Part shown: positions 34,569 to 43,160 of the stretch, in pieces
Numbering within the stretch: position 1 is the first letter of the stretch
How the letters are laid out: each line of letters begins with the position of its first letter
NCBI RefSeq assembly: GCF_032917945.1
Contig: NZ_CP136624.1
Span: 1,426,001-1,490,000 of the forward strand
Direction of reading: 5' to 3'
From: Bradyrhizobium sp. sBnM-33
GTDB lineage: Bacteria; Pseudomonadota; Alphaproteobacteria; Rhizobiales; Xanthobacteraceae
DNA: 64,000 nt
Notes under the pieces: generated by a model
What the model was told of the DNA's origin: nothing
Databases searched by the model: none
Seen by the model: the letters and a program-made list of their open reading frames with translations, nothing else
Position numbers and translations under genes: made by a program

Positions 34569-35156
34569 TCAGTGGGACGTTTGAGGGAAGGGATGAGACA
34601 CGATCACCAATCGATGGTTACGGCCTCCCGAAGCGTTCGCATCGTGGTAGCGGCTGACCAGCTCGGTGATGGCTTGTGTCAGCTCACGCGTGAACGCGGC
34701 GCGGGCAGCAGGCGAGGCGAAGCGAATTTCTGTATCGATCGACAAGGTCGCAAGCTGCTTGTCGGCTTTCCGCGCACGTTTCCAGAGATCGCCGACTTCG
34801 CGAACGATCCGGGCGCCGAGTGCGATCAGATAGCTGGCCGCGAGCTGATCCTTGCTGCGCTTCGGATCGGCTGCGACCGCGCCTAACGCCTCTGGCGAAA
34901 CAACGAACGACTTGGCCGATAACACCAATAGCCGCTCGGTCAATCCGCCCCACTGCCGTTCGTCCGCGACCTCGACCAACCTGCAGGCTTCGAGCGCGCG
35001 CAAATGATAGTTCACCTTCTGACGAGGCAGCCCCAGGCGCGTCGCCAGGATCGCCGCCGACGCGGGCTCTGCGAGTTCGGCCAGCAACGCGCTTCGAATA
35101 GGGTCAAGGGCCGCAACTGCAACCGCCGGATCGCTGATCACTTCGATATCGATCAT
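34569..35156 (-). CDS. ArsR-type winged-helix regulator
   Basis: The 195-residue protein starts at ATG 35156 (MIDIEVISD). The winged HTH lies in residues about 12-85 (ALDPIRSALLAELAEPASAA, then TRLGLPRQKVNYHLRALEAC). A helical C-terminal half follows and no metal-binding Cys motif is visible, so it is of the AHSA1-partner type rather than a metal sensor. The 20-bp palindrome at 35171-35190 lies immediately upstream. A -35 TTGACA and -10 TACGCT place the transcription start on or next to the ATG, which suggests a leaderless mRNA. No ribosome binding site is visible. Confidence 0.85.
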   Translation of the reverse strand: MIDIEVISDPAVAVAALDPIRSALLAELAEPASAAILATRLGLPRQKVNYHLRALEACRLVEVADERQWGGLTERLLVLSAKSFVVSPEALGAVAADPKRSKDQLAASYLIALGARIVREVGDLWKRARKADKQLATLSIDTEIRFASPAARAAFTRELTQAITELVSRYHDANASGGRNHRLVIVSHPFPQTSH

Positions 35157-35170
35157 GGCGGTAGCGTACA

Positions 35171-35190
35171 TTGACAAATTTTTTTGTCAA
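35171..35190. promoter_or_regulatory. ArsR operator: perfect 8-bp palindrome TTGACAAA-N4-TTTGTCAA
   Basis: The arms are exact inverted copies with a TTTT spacer. On the minus strand the distal arm provides the -35 box TTGACA and the core overlaps the spacer of the promoter. Bound protein would therefore block RNA polymerase, fitting negative autoregulation by the ArsR protein encoded just downstream. Confidence 0.8.
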
Positions 35191-35522
35191 GAAGCGACGC
35201 GGACAGTTGCGTTCGGCCGCAGTCTTACCCGACGCGACTGTGCACTGTCATCCGAACGGAGTTGTCGAACCTGCGCAAGCGAATTGGCGATGCTCTTCCT
35301 GCCACAAAGGGGAATCGAACGCTGTCGGCGGCGATGTCCGCATTCGAAGGTCACGCAGATAGAGGATAGGGCAGGGCCAAGGTCCGCGTTTGATCAAACC
35401 AGACGTCTGCATCGAGTAGGTCCCAGACGCTGATAGATCCCTCCCGTAGTGAGTGGGGAAACAAAGCGCAGGTCCTTGGCGCGTCGTAAGCGAGCCCCGG
35501 CGAGATTCGCGCAGGACAGCCA
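35191..35522. other. Intergenic stretch between divergent ArsR and MarR genes
   Basis: About 330 nt with no supported gene. Several short frames have the wording of spurious Bradyrhizobium intergenic translation. It contains the ArsR operator at its left and the MarR promoter at its right. Confidence 0.4.
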
Positions 35523-35567
35523 TTGACAACGGATATAGTATGTATTCTTATCATTAGTATTCTTATC
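35523..35567 (+). promoter_or_regulatory. MarR promoter with two direct repeats GTATTCTTATC
   Basis: TTGACA (35523-35528) is a consensus -35 box. A weak -10 (TCTTAT, 17 nt later) lies within the first of two identical 11-mers GTATTCTTATC (35542-35552 and 35557-35567), spaced 15 nt apart. The repeats flank the transcription start and are the best candidate for autoregulation by the MarR protein encoded 14 nt downstream. Confidence 0.55.
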
Positions 35568-35580
35568 TATTGAGTGAACC

Positions 35581-36108
35581 ATGCACGAGACTCGCTCTGG
35601 ACGGACCGAAAAGTCTCCGGTGCTCCCCTCGCATAGGGTGCCCGCTCACTTAGCCCGCCGATTTCATCAGATTTGTCTTGGTGTCACGGCCGAAACTCTC
35701 GTGCACGAAGCATTGACGCCCATGCTTTGGGGAGTCTTGTCCGCCGTTCTAGAGGAGCCGGGAAGCGGCCAGCGGCAGCTTGCGGCCCGCATGGGTGTCG
35801 ATGCGGTCACCTTCGGCCAAATGATCGAATTTCTCGAGCAGAAAGGCCTGGTCAAACGGGAGATCGATCCCGATGACCGACGGGCGCGCCAGCTCTACGG
35901 AACGAGGCGGGGCGCTGACTTGCGCCACCGGTTGCGCCCGTCCCTGCTCGCCGCGCAGGAGCGCCTGCTGGCCCCACTCTCGAAAGCCGAGCGCACGGCC
36001 CTTCTGGATATGCTGGTGCGCCTGATCGAAGCTCACGATTCCTACGCCCGTCCCGGCAACGGTCGACGAAAGCCGCGACGCAAATCCGATACCAAACCGA
36101 CGACATAG
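35581..36108 (+). CDS. MarR-family transcriptional regulator
   Basis: The 175-residue protein has the MarR winged HTH between about residues 45 and 110 (GSGQRQLAARMGVDAVTFGQ, then EFLEQKGLVKREIDPDDRRA) with flanking helices for dimerisation. A basic C-terminal tail follows. Its stop lies 9 nt before a TctC-type binding-protein gene and a methyltransferase gene follows. These three are probably one operon controlled by this regulator, which may sense an aromatic or phenolic ligand. Confidence 0.9.
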   Translation: MHETRSGRTEKSPVLPSHRVPAHLARRFHQICLGVTAETLVHEALTPMLWGVLSAVLEEPGSGQRQLAARMGVDAVTFGQMIEFLEQKGLVKREIDPDDRRARQLYGTRRGADLRHRLRPSLLAAQERLLAPLSKAERTALLDMLVRLIEAHDSYARPGNGRRKPRRKSDTKPTT

Positions 36109-36117
36109 GAGGCGGCG

Positions 36118-37178
36118 ATGATGGTGCTCCAGCGACAGACGATCAGCTCAAGTCCATGGGTCCGTTTTTTCGATCTGAAATCGCGCAAAATAGCGATGGG
36201 TGCAAGTGCTGCACGACGATTGCTTTCCCTGATTATAGTCTCGGGCTGCGCTGCGGTTCTTGCTGTCCCAGTGCCTGCACACGCTGACTGGCCCGAACGT
36301 CCGGTGAAGCTGATTGTGACGTTCCCGGCCGGAAGCGCCAACGATGCGGCGGCCCGGATATTCGCCGACTCGCTCGGCAAGCAATGGGGCAAGCCGGTCA
36401 TCGTCGAAGCCAAGCCCGGTGCGGAAGGCACCATCGGCGTGGGTTCTTTCGTCGCCAGTCAGGACGACCACGCCCTTCTGTATACGGTTGCTGGATCGGT
36501 CACCGTTGCGCCCTTGCTAATCGACAAGTTGCCCTACGATGTCGACCGCGATCTGGAGCCGATCGCTGCCACGACGGCGATCGTCCTCACTCTCGCAGTC
36601 AGCAACGATCTGTCGGTCCGCAGCATTCCGGAATTGATCGATGTCCTGAGATCAAATCCCGGCAAATATGCCTGGACGTCCGGACCGACCCTGCCGCGAA
36701 CGTCTTTGCGGCGTTCCTGAAGCGGAACGGCTTGCAGATGAACTTCGTCAGTTATCGCGATGCATCGCAGCCCCAGGCCGACCTCGGCGAAGGCCGGATC
36801 CAGGCCTTGGTGACATCACTGACGGCGTCATCCTCCCCGGTGCAGTCCGGAAAGGCACGCTTTCTTGCTGTCATCAATCCGACGCGCGCCGCTGCCTTAC
36901 CCAACCTTCAGACCGCGCGCGAACTCGGGTACCCCGAACTTGAAATAGACGGGTTAGCCGGCATTTTTGGCAACAAGGCGATGCCAGAAGCGTTGCGAAA
37001 TCGCGTCGCTGCCGACGTCGCCGCGATCTCTCGCGAGCCTGAGGTTCGCCGAAAGCTGGAGGCCGGCGGTCACACTGTCCTCAACGGGACGACCGAAGAG
37101 CTGAAGGCGGCAATCGCGCGGCAACGCGCATGGCTCGGCGAGATCACCAAGCTCATCGACATTCGGAACGCGCAATAG
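36118..37178 (+). pseudogene. TctC/Bug-family substrate-binding protein, frameshifted
   Basis: AGGAGG precedes ATG 36118. Residues to about 190 read as a signal peptide (LLSLIIVSGCAAVLAVPVPA) and the Bug N-lobe WPERPVKLIVTFPAGSANDA, with NPGKYAWTSGP. The frame then breaks: one base is missing near 36685, after TCCGGACC. In the next frame the protein continues DPAANVFAAFLKRNGLQMNF and then YRDASQ, SGKARFLAVINPTRAAALPN and KLEAGGHTV to 37178. Bug proteins bind carboxylates for tripartite transporters, but no transporter genes are adjacent. A real mutation or a sequencing error would both explain the break. Confidence 0.8.
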
Positions 37179-37200
37179 CGCAAAACAAAAGGAGCCGTCC

Positions 37201-38217
37201 ATGCCCTCGCCTACGTCGGCTCTCAAGCTTTTCGACCTCGTCCAGTCCCATCGCGTGACGGCGATAATTTACGTCGCAGCCAAGCTCGGGATTGCCGAGT
37301 TGCTGCGTGGCGGTCCGCAGTCCCTCGACGCGCTCGCGAAGGCAACAGGTGCGGATCAACACGCGCTTGGACGCCTTCTGACAGGACTTTCGACCATCGG
37401 CGTGTGTGCGCGGGCCGACGACGAGCGATATTCATTGACGGAAACTGGCACGGCACTGGACGGCGCTGCCGACCATTCCGTCAAGAGCTGGGTCATCTTC
37501 GAAGGCGAAATGCTTTCCAAATCATGGAGCGGACTGCTTGAGTCCATCGTGACCGGGAAAACGGCCGCGCAGCTTCTGGGCCTGAGCAACAGTTTCGATC
37601 TGATGTCGCGCACCCCGGAGAACGTACGCATATTCAACGCGGCAATGGCGGACCTGACTCGTCTGGTCACACCGGACATCCTTTCGGCCTATGATTTTGG
37701 CCGCATTTCACATCTGATGGACGTGGGGGGCGGGTCGGGCGAACTGATCGGAGCCGTCGCAAGGCAGTATCCACGGCTTCGCGGGACGGTTCTCGATCTT
37801 CCCAGATGTGCCGCAATAGCGAACGATCATTTTCAACGCATGGGTGTCAGTGATCGGGCAAGCTTCCTAGCTGGCGACTTCTTCAAAACGGTTCCAGCCA
37901 TCGCCGATGCCATTATCCTGAAAAGCGTGATCCACGACTGGGATGACGCACGCAGTGGCGTAATCCTCAAAAATTGTCGCCAAGCCCTGCCGAGAGATGG
38001 GACGTTGCTGTTGGTCGAACGAATCATGCCGGATTCGCCGACCGTCAAAGATGAGGACAAAGCGCACGCGATGAGCGACTTGAATATGCTTCGCGGCCCG
38101 GGAGGTCTTGAGCGCACGGAGAAAGAACATCGCCATCTTCTCAACGAAAATGGATTCCGACCGGAATCGATCTACCCGGCAGGCCGCTTCAGTGTGATCG
38201 AAGCGAGCGTTGGTTGA
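37201..38217 (+). CDS. SAM-dependent O-methyltransferase (acetylserotonin O-methyltransferase-like)
   Basis: The 338-residue protein has an N-terminal dimerisation winged helix (residues about 8-90) and a C-terminal methyltransferase domain with the SAM motif LMDVGGGSGELIGAVARQYP, acidic VLDLPRC, and LKSVIHDWDDARSGVIL, where His is the usual catalytic base. Family members methylate phenolic hydroxyls. AAAGGAG precedes ATG 37201. It follows the frameshifted binding-protein gene after 22 nt, so it belongs to the MarR operon and may act on an aromatic compound. Confidence 0.88.
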   Translation: MPSPTSALKLFDLVQSHRVTAIIYVAAKLGIAELLRGGPQSLDALAKATGADQHALGRLLTGLSTIGVCARADDERYSLTETGTALDGAADHSVKSWVIFEGEMLSKSWSGLLESIVTGKTAAQLLGLSNSFDLMSRTPENVRIFNAAMADLTRLVTPDILSAYDFGRISHLMDVGGGSGELIGAVARQYPRLRGTVLDLPRCAAIANDHFQRMGVSDRASFLAGDFFKTVPAIADAIILKSVIHDWDDARSGVILKNCRQALPRDGTLLLVERIMPDSPTVKDEDKAHAMSDLNMLRGPGGLERTEKEHRHLLNENGFRPESIYPAGRFSVIEASVG

Positions 38218-38486
38218 GAACGATCTGATGGCTTGCAGACTGCTGCCGAGTCTCAAGTCGCGAGAGCCGTCGATCTCCAATTCCGTCTACCGGTTTTGCT
38301 AAGGTCGGCTTGGCCACTTCCGTGGCTGGCACTTTTCGGACCTGAGCGTTCAGGCTGACGATATCCGTTTACGAGGGCACAGCGGACTTCTTTTTTGGGC
38401 GCGTCCAGGTCCGTTGTTGACCCGAAGCGCACTCTCGACCGCAACAATACGGTGCATCTTATTAAGCCATAGTCGCAGGAGCGCTA

Positions 38487-38600
38487 ATGGACTTCAACGA
38501 ATGGACTGAGTTCGAAGCAAACCGAATTGTGCACATGGGGGCTCTTACCCCTGAAGAGCGTGTCCAGATCGAAGGTGCCATTAGAAAAGCATTTTGCGCA
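38487..38600 (+). pseudogene. Possible 5' scrap of a small gene
   Basis: GGAG precedes ATG 38487 and the first 35 codons (MDFNEWTEFEANRIVHMGAL, then TPEERVQIEGAIRKAF) look like a real protein start. The rest of the frame to 39005 is compositionally poor and runs antisense into the P450 gene. It may be a truncated gene or a short real one with a later end. Flanking stretches 38218-38486 and 38600-38824 hold nothing I can support. Confidence 0.3.
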
Positions 38601-38824
38601 CGGCCGAGATGGCCTTACAGAACGCGATCCGCCCCGTGCTGTTTCTTCCTGAGGCCCCCTCTAATCCATAAACGCCATCTCCATATCCCTTTTGTGGCCC
38701 TCAGCCGACGTTGCGGGGGAGATCAGCCTTTAATTCAGGGGCGGACGTGGGGCCGGGCCAGCCCGCGGATCAGCGGGAGGCCGCGGCAAACCCTATGCAG
38801 CTACGCTGCCGATGAATGCCTTGG

Positions 38825-38908
38825 TCACGTCTGCTTCTCCAGCCGCGCCGGTAAAGCCGTTGCGTTGATCGCTTCCGCGAGTCCAGGCGGCTTGAGCTCT
38901 CTGCTCAC
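38825..38908 (-). CDS. 27-residue peptide coupled to the P450 gene
   Basis: A GTG start overlaps the stop codon of the upstream P450 gene (GTGA). The frame encodes VSRELKPPGLAEAINATALP and ends ARLEKQT before TGA at 38827-38825. That stop again overlaps a GTG start (GTGACC) of an 11-codon frame ending at TAG. Two overlaps in a row look like the start of an operon whose downstream genes were lost. Whether the peptide is made is unknown. Confidence 0.35.
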   Translation of the reverse strand: MSRELKPPGLAEAINATALPARLEKQT

Positions 38909-40179
38909 CCGGGAATGCGAACCGGCAATTGCTCGATGCCGCGCACGAAGCTCGAATAGACCCGCTTCGGCTCGCCGACCACCTCGATGCGATCGAACCG
39001 CTTGAGCATCTCCTCCCAGACGATCTTGAGCTGCAGCTCCGCGAGCCGCATGCCGACGCAGCGGTGAATGCCGAAGCCGAACGACAGATGGGTGCGGGGG
39101 CGGGCGCGGTCGATGATGAATTCATCAGGCCGCTCGATACCTTCCTCGTCGCGGTTGCCCGAAACGTACCACATCACGACGCGATCGCCTTTCCTGATCT
39201 TTTTGCCGCCGATTTCGGTGTCGACCAGAGCGGTGCGGCGCATATGGGCGAGCGGCGTCTGCCAGCGGATCACTTCCGGAACCATGGAATCGATCAGCGC
39301 GGGGTTCTCGCGCAGCTTCTGATACTGATCCGGGTGTTCGTTCAGCGCCAGCACCGAGCCGCTCATCGTGTTGCGGGTGGTGTCGTTGCCGCCGACAATC
39401 AGCAGGATAATGTTGCCCATCAGATTGTCGGGGTCCATGTGCCGGGTCGCGTCGCTATGCGCCATCATCGACAGCAGATCGTTCTTCGGCGGCGCATTGA
39501 CGCGCTCGTTCCAGAGTTTTGAGAAGTAGGCGTAGCATTCATCCATCTCCCGGCGTCGCTGCTCGGGCGATTCCACAACGCCGCTCTTGGGCAGCGCGGT
39601 CGAGACGTCGGACCAGCGCGTCAGCTTGCGCCGCTCCTCCCAGGGGAAATCGAACAGCGTCGCCAGCATCTGCGTTGTCAGTTCGATCGAGACGCGCTCG
39701 ACGAAGTTGAAGGTCTCGTTGCGCGGCAAATTGTCCAGCACCTTTTGCGAGCGCTCGCGGATCAGTTTTGCCAGCTCATCCAGATGCGTCGGCGTGAACA
39801 TCGGCGACACCGTCTTGCGCTGCGCCGAGTGCCTGGGCTGGTCCATCGCGATGAAGCTGGGATAATCGTAGCCGGGCGGCACATCGCGGATCGAGATGCC
39901 GCCGAGCGTGGAGTCGGAAGAGAAAATGCCGTGGTTGGTGTCGACATGCATGATGTCGTTGTACTTGGTCACCGACCAATAGGGCTCAATCGGCGAGTTC
40001 TCGCAGTAGTGTACCGGCTCTTCCTTGCGCAGCCGCTCGAACCACGGCCACAGCGTATCGTTCTGGAAAAGTCTTGGCGCACCGGGATGAAAGGCCTTCA
40101 GCGGCGTCGAGTAGGCCTCCTCGCGTGCGGCGCGCAGCAGCTCTTGTCTGTCGGCTCTGATGGCAGTCTGAACGTTCAT
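38905..40179 (-). CDS. Cytochrome P450, CYP153-like (first in tandem)
   Basis: The 424-residue protein has the P450 I-helix LLIVGGNDTTRNTMSGSVLA, ExxR-like region EVIRWQTPLAHMRR, and heme loop HLSFGFGIHRCVGMRLAELQ with the axial Cys. The phrases WSVTKYNDIM, FIAMDQPRHSAQRK and VMWYVSGNRDEE are as in CYP153 alkane or fatty-acid terminal hydroxylases. Its homologue lies directly upstream (32 nt apart). A ferredoxin and reductase would be needed, but none is next to it. The start is ATG 40179. Substrate class is from family knowledge. Confidence 0.9.
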   Translation of the reverse strand: MNVQTAIRADRQELLRAAREEAYSTPLKAFHPGAPRLFQNDTLWPWFERLRKEEPVHYCENSPIEPYWSVTKYNDIMHVDTNHGIFSSDSTLGGISIRDVPPGYDYPSFIAMDQPRHSAQRKTVSPMFTPTHLDELAKLIRERSQKVLDNLPRNETFNFVERVSIELTTQMLATLFDFPWEERRKLTRWSDVSTALPKSGVVESPEQRRREMDECYAYFSKLWNERVNAPPKNDLLSMMAHSDATRHMDPDNLMGNIILLIVGGNDTTRNTMSGSVLALNEHPDQYQKLRENPALIDSMVPEVIRWQTPLAHMRRTALVDTEIGGKKIRKGDRVVMWYVSGNRDEEGIERPDEFIIDRARPRTHLSFGFGIHRCVGMRLAELQLKIVWEEMLKRFDRIEVVGEPKRVYSSFVRGIEQLPVRIPG

Positions 40180-40211
40180 TGTTCGATCATCCCGGGTGAG
40201 CGTGAGCGCGG

Positions 40212-41483
40212 CTAGGCGGCGATGCGGACCGGCAGGGTCTCGTAGCCCTTGACGAAACTCGAATATACCCGCTTCGGTTCGCCGATCACTTCAATATTAT
40301 CGTACCGCTTGAGGATTTCTTCCCAGATAATCTTCAGTTGCAATTCCGCCAGCCTGATTCCGACGCAGCGGTGGATACCGAAACCAAAGGAAAGGTGGGT
40401 GCGGGGCCGGGCGCGGTCGATGATGAACTCATAGGGACGGTCGATCACCTCCTCGTCACGGTTGCCCGAGACGTACCACATCACGACCTTGTCGCCCTTC
40501 CTGATCTGACGCCCACGGAATTCGATGTCTTCGAGCGCGGTGCGGCGCATATGCGCCAGCGGCGTCTGCCAGCGGATCACCTCGGGCACGAAACTGTCGA
40601 TCAGATCAGGGTTTTCGCGGAGCTTCCGATACTGTTCCGGATTCTTGTTCAGCGCATAGACGCTGCCGGAGAGCGTGTTGCGGGTGGTATCGTTGCCGCC
40701 GACGATCAGCAGGATCAGATTGCCGAGGAAATTCTTCGGGTCCATGTCGCGCGTCGCGTCGCTATGCGCCATCATCGACAACAGGTCGCTCTTCGGGGGC
40801 TGGTTGATGCGCTCCTTCCACAGTCTTGCGAAATAGGTCGCGCATTCCAGCAGCTCGGCCTGCCGCTGGTCCTCGGTCTCGACCAGGCCGCCGGGATGCG
40901 GAATCGTGGTCGCGATGTCGGACCAGCGCGTCAGCTTGCGGCGATCTTCCCAGGGGAAGTCGAACAATACGGCGAGCATCTGCGTGGTGAGCTCGATCGA
41001 GACCTGATCGACCCAGTCGAACACCTCGTTCTTTGGAAGATTGTCGAGGCATTCGGCGGAGCGCTTGCGGATGTTGATCGCGAGCTGGTCCAGATGCGTC
41101 GGCGTGAACATCGGCGCCACCGTCTTGCGCTGCGCGCTATGGCGAGGCTGGTCCATCGCGATGAAGCTTTCGCGGCGAAGGTCCGGCGGGACGTCGCGGA
41201 TGGTGATGCCGCCGAGCGAGGCCGCCGACGAGAACACCGCGTGATTGGTCTCGATATCCATGATGTCGTTGTACTTGGTGATCGACCAATACGGGCCGAA
41301 CATGCTGTCCTTGCAGTAATGCACCGGCTCTTCCCGGCGCAGCCGGTCGAAATACGGCCAGAATGAATCGTTTTGGAACAGTTCGGGATTACCGACATCG
41401 AAATCGGCCAGCGGCATCGACTGAGCCGTGTCGCGCGCGGCGCGCAGATGAGAATCTCCGGCGAGATCGATGGTTCCGTGCAT
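40212..41483 (-). CDS. Cytochrome P450, CYP153-like (second in tandem)
   Basis: The 423-residue protein starts at ATG 41483 behind GGGAG; an upstream extension of the frame (51 codons) has no family similarity. It is a close paralogue of the downstream P450, with the same LLIVGGNDTTRNTLSGSVYA I-helix, EVIRWQTPLAHMRR and SFGFGIHRCVGIRLAELQ heme loop. Substitutions lie mainly in the N-terminal third and the substrate-recognition loops. The pair is probably one operon. The wide upstream region is shared with the divergent isovaleryl-CoA dehydrogenase gene. Confidence 0.9.
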   Translation of the reverse strand: MHGTIDLAGDSHLRAARDTAQSMPLADFDVGNPELFQNDSFWPYFDRLRREEPVHYCKDSMFGPYWSITKYNDIMDIETNHAVFSSAASLGGITIRDVPPDLRRESFIAMDQPRHSAQRKTVAPMFTPTHLDQLAINIRKRSAECLDNLPKNEVFDWVDQVSIELTTQMLAVLFDFPWEDRRKLTRWSDIATTIPHPGGLVETEDQRQAELLECATYFARLWKERINQPPKSDLLSMMAHSDATRDMDPKNFLGNLILLIVGGNDTTRNTLSGSVYALNKNPEQYRKLRENPDLIDSFVPEVIRWQTPLAHMRRTALEDIEFRGRQIRKGDKVVMWYVSGNRDEEVIDRPYEFIIDRARPRTHLSFGFGIHRCVGIRLAELQLKIIWEEILKRYDNIEVIGEPKRVYSSFVKGYETLPVRIAA

Positions 41484-41653
41484 GAGCCGCTCTCCCTGAT
41501 TCCCCGTGCGAAGCATACCGAACGGGTGATGTTTTACCCTATTACATCCCGAGCCGTGTCCCGGCGCAAGAGCGAGTTGGCCGCAGCGCAGTACCGCCCG
41601 ATCTTGGGCAGCCGCAAGTATTTCGCCTCGTGACAAGCTTAGCTTCGAAGACG

Positions 41654-41752
41654 AGAGCCCGGTTCTGATTGGATCAGAACCGGACTCTAGGCTTTTGTTT
41701 TGACGCGTTTTCTTGACGCGAACCGGTGTCCACTTCGCTCGAAAACGCTATA
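41654..41752. repeat. Intergenic palindromic repeat with a long hairpin
   Basis: CCGGTTCTGAT (41659-41669) pairs perfectly with ATCAGAACCGG (41673-41683) and AGAG/CTCT extends the stem past one mismatch. A second inverted pair, GCGTTTTC (41705-41712) with GAAAACGC (41741-41748), follows. The combination, including the GCGAACCGGTGTCCACTTCG segment, is one I associate with a widespread Bradyrhizobium intergenic element. It lies between divergent genes, so it is not a gene terminator despite the T-rich segment after it. Confidence 0.65.
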
Positions 41753-41792
41753 AGTCTGTTTGAAACAACGTTTAATTCGCCGGGAGGCGGCC

Positions 41793-42965
41793 ATGATTCC
41801 CAACGCCCATCGGATGTTGAATTTCGATCTTGGCGAGACTGCGGACGCAATTCGCGACACGGTGCATGCGTTTTCGCAGAACGAAATCGCCCCGCGCGCC
41901 GCCGAGATCGACCGCAGCAACCAGTTCCCGCGCGACCTCTGGCCCAAGATCGGCGCGCTCGGCCTGCACGGCATCACGGTCGAGGAGGAATATGGCGGCG
42001 CCGGTCTCGGCTATCTCGAGCACTGCATTGCGGTGGAAGAAATATCTCGCGCGTCAGCCTCCGTCGGGCTGTCCTATGGCGCGCATTCCAACCTCTGCGT
42101 CAACCAGATCCGCCGCAATGGCAACGAGGCGCAGAAGCGCAAATATCTGCCGAAATTGATCTCCGGCGAGCATGTCGGCTCGCTCGCGATGTCGGAGCCG
42201 GGCGCCGGCTCGGACGTGGTCTCGATGAAGACCCGCGCCGAGAAAAAGGGCGATCGCTTTGTGCTGAACGGCAACAAGATGTGGATCACCAACGGTCCGG
42301 AGGCGGACACGCTGGTGGTCTACGCCAAGACCGACCCTAACGCTGGCCCGCGCGGCATCACCGCCTTCCTCATCGAAAAGGGCATGAAGGGATTTTCCAC
42401 CGCACAAAAGCTCGACAAGCTCGGCATGCGCGGCTCCGACACCTGCGAGCTGCTGTTCGAGGACTGCGAGGTGCCCGAGGAGAACGTGCTGAGCGAGGTC
42501 GGCCGCGGCGTCAACGTGCTGATGAGCGGCCTCGACTATGAGCGCGCGGTGCTGGCGGCGGGGCCGATCGGCATCATGCAGGCCTGCATGGACGTGGTGC
42601 TGCCTTACGTGCACGAGCGCAAGCAATTCGGCGAGCCGATCGGCAGCTTCCAGCTGGTGCAGGGCAAGATGGCCGACATGTACACCACGATGAATGCCTC
42701 GCGCGCCTATGTCTATGCGGTGGCCAAGGCCTGCGACCGCGGCGAGACCACGCGCGAGGACGCGGCCGGCGCCATTCTCTACGCGGCGGAAAAAGCAACG
42801 CAGTGCGCGCTCGACGCCATCCAGCTGCTCGGCGGCAACGGCTATATCAACGACTACCCGACCGGGCGGCTGCTGCGCGACGCCAAACTCTACGAGATCG
42901 GCGCCGGCACCAGCGAAATCCGCCGCATGCTGATCGGACGGGAGCTGTTCGAGAAGACGGCGTAG
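41793..42965 (+). CDS. ivd: Isovaleryl-CoA dehydrogenase
   Basis: The 390-residue protein from ATG 41793 (GGGAGG upstream) reads like known isovaleryl-CoA dehydrogenases: [20 protein letters not shown] at the N-terminus, [20 protein letters not shown], the catalytic Glu in [20 protein letters not shown], and [20 protein letters not shown]. It oxidises isovaleryl-CoA to 3-methylcrotonyl-CoA in leucine breakdown, passing electrons to ETF. The usual partners (methylcrotonyl-CoA carboxylase, HMG-CoA lyase) are not in the window, so it is detached here or the cluster continues elsewhere. Confidence 0.9.
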   Translation: MIPNAHRMLNFDLGETADAIRDTVHAFSQNEIAPRAAEIDRSNQFPRDLWPKIGALGLHGITVEEEYGGAGLGYLEHCIAVEEISRASASVGLSYGAHSNLCVNQIRRNGNEAQKRKYLPKLISGEHVGSLAMSEPGAGSDVVSMKTRAEKKGDRFVLNGNKMWITNGPEADTLVVYAKTDPNAGPRGITAFLIEKGMKGFSTAQKLDKLGMRGSDTCELLFEDCEVPEENVLSEVGRGVNVLMSGLDYERAVLAAGPIGIMQACMDVVLPYVHERKQFGEPIGSFQLVQGKMADMYTTMNASRAYVYAVAKACDRGETTREDAAGAILYAAEKATQCALDAIQLLGGNGYINDYPTGRLLRDAKLYEIGAGTSEIRRMLIGRELFEKTA

Positions 42966-42976
42966 CTCCTACGCGT

Positions 42977-43016
42977 TCTCCTCGCTCTTGCGGGGAGAAG
43001 GTCGGGATGAGGAGCT
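42977..43016. repeat. Short palindromic repeat after ivd
   Basis: TCTCCTCGC pairs with GCGGGGAGA (one G-T pair) around a TCTT loop, followed by GGTCGGGATGAGG. This wording is that of a common Bradyrhizobium intergenic repeat. It could also terminate or stabilise the ivd transcript. Confidence 0.5.
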
Positions 43017-43160
43017 CTCTCAACGCAGGTGATCCAATGTGGCGCGACGGCTCCGCCCAACCTCAAACCGGTAAGCTTCGACGCACCTGTGGGACTTGGG
43101 TCACACAACGGCCGGCAAATCTGTGGTTTGATCCGCTACCGTTCGCGCTGGAGTTGAACC

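Noticed and set aside
41654..41700. Strong hairpin followed by T-rich sequence, considered as a terminator
   Set aside because: It lies between two divergently transcribed genes, so nothing is transcribed into it in the right direction. A dispersed repeat explains it better.
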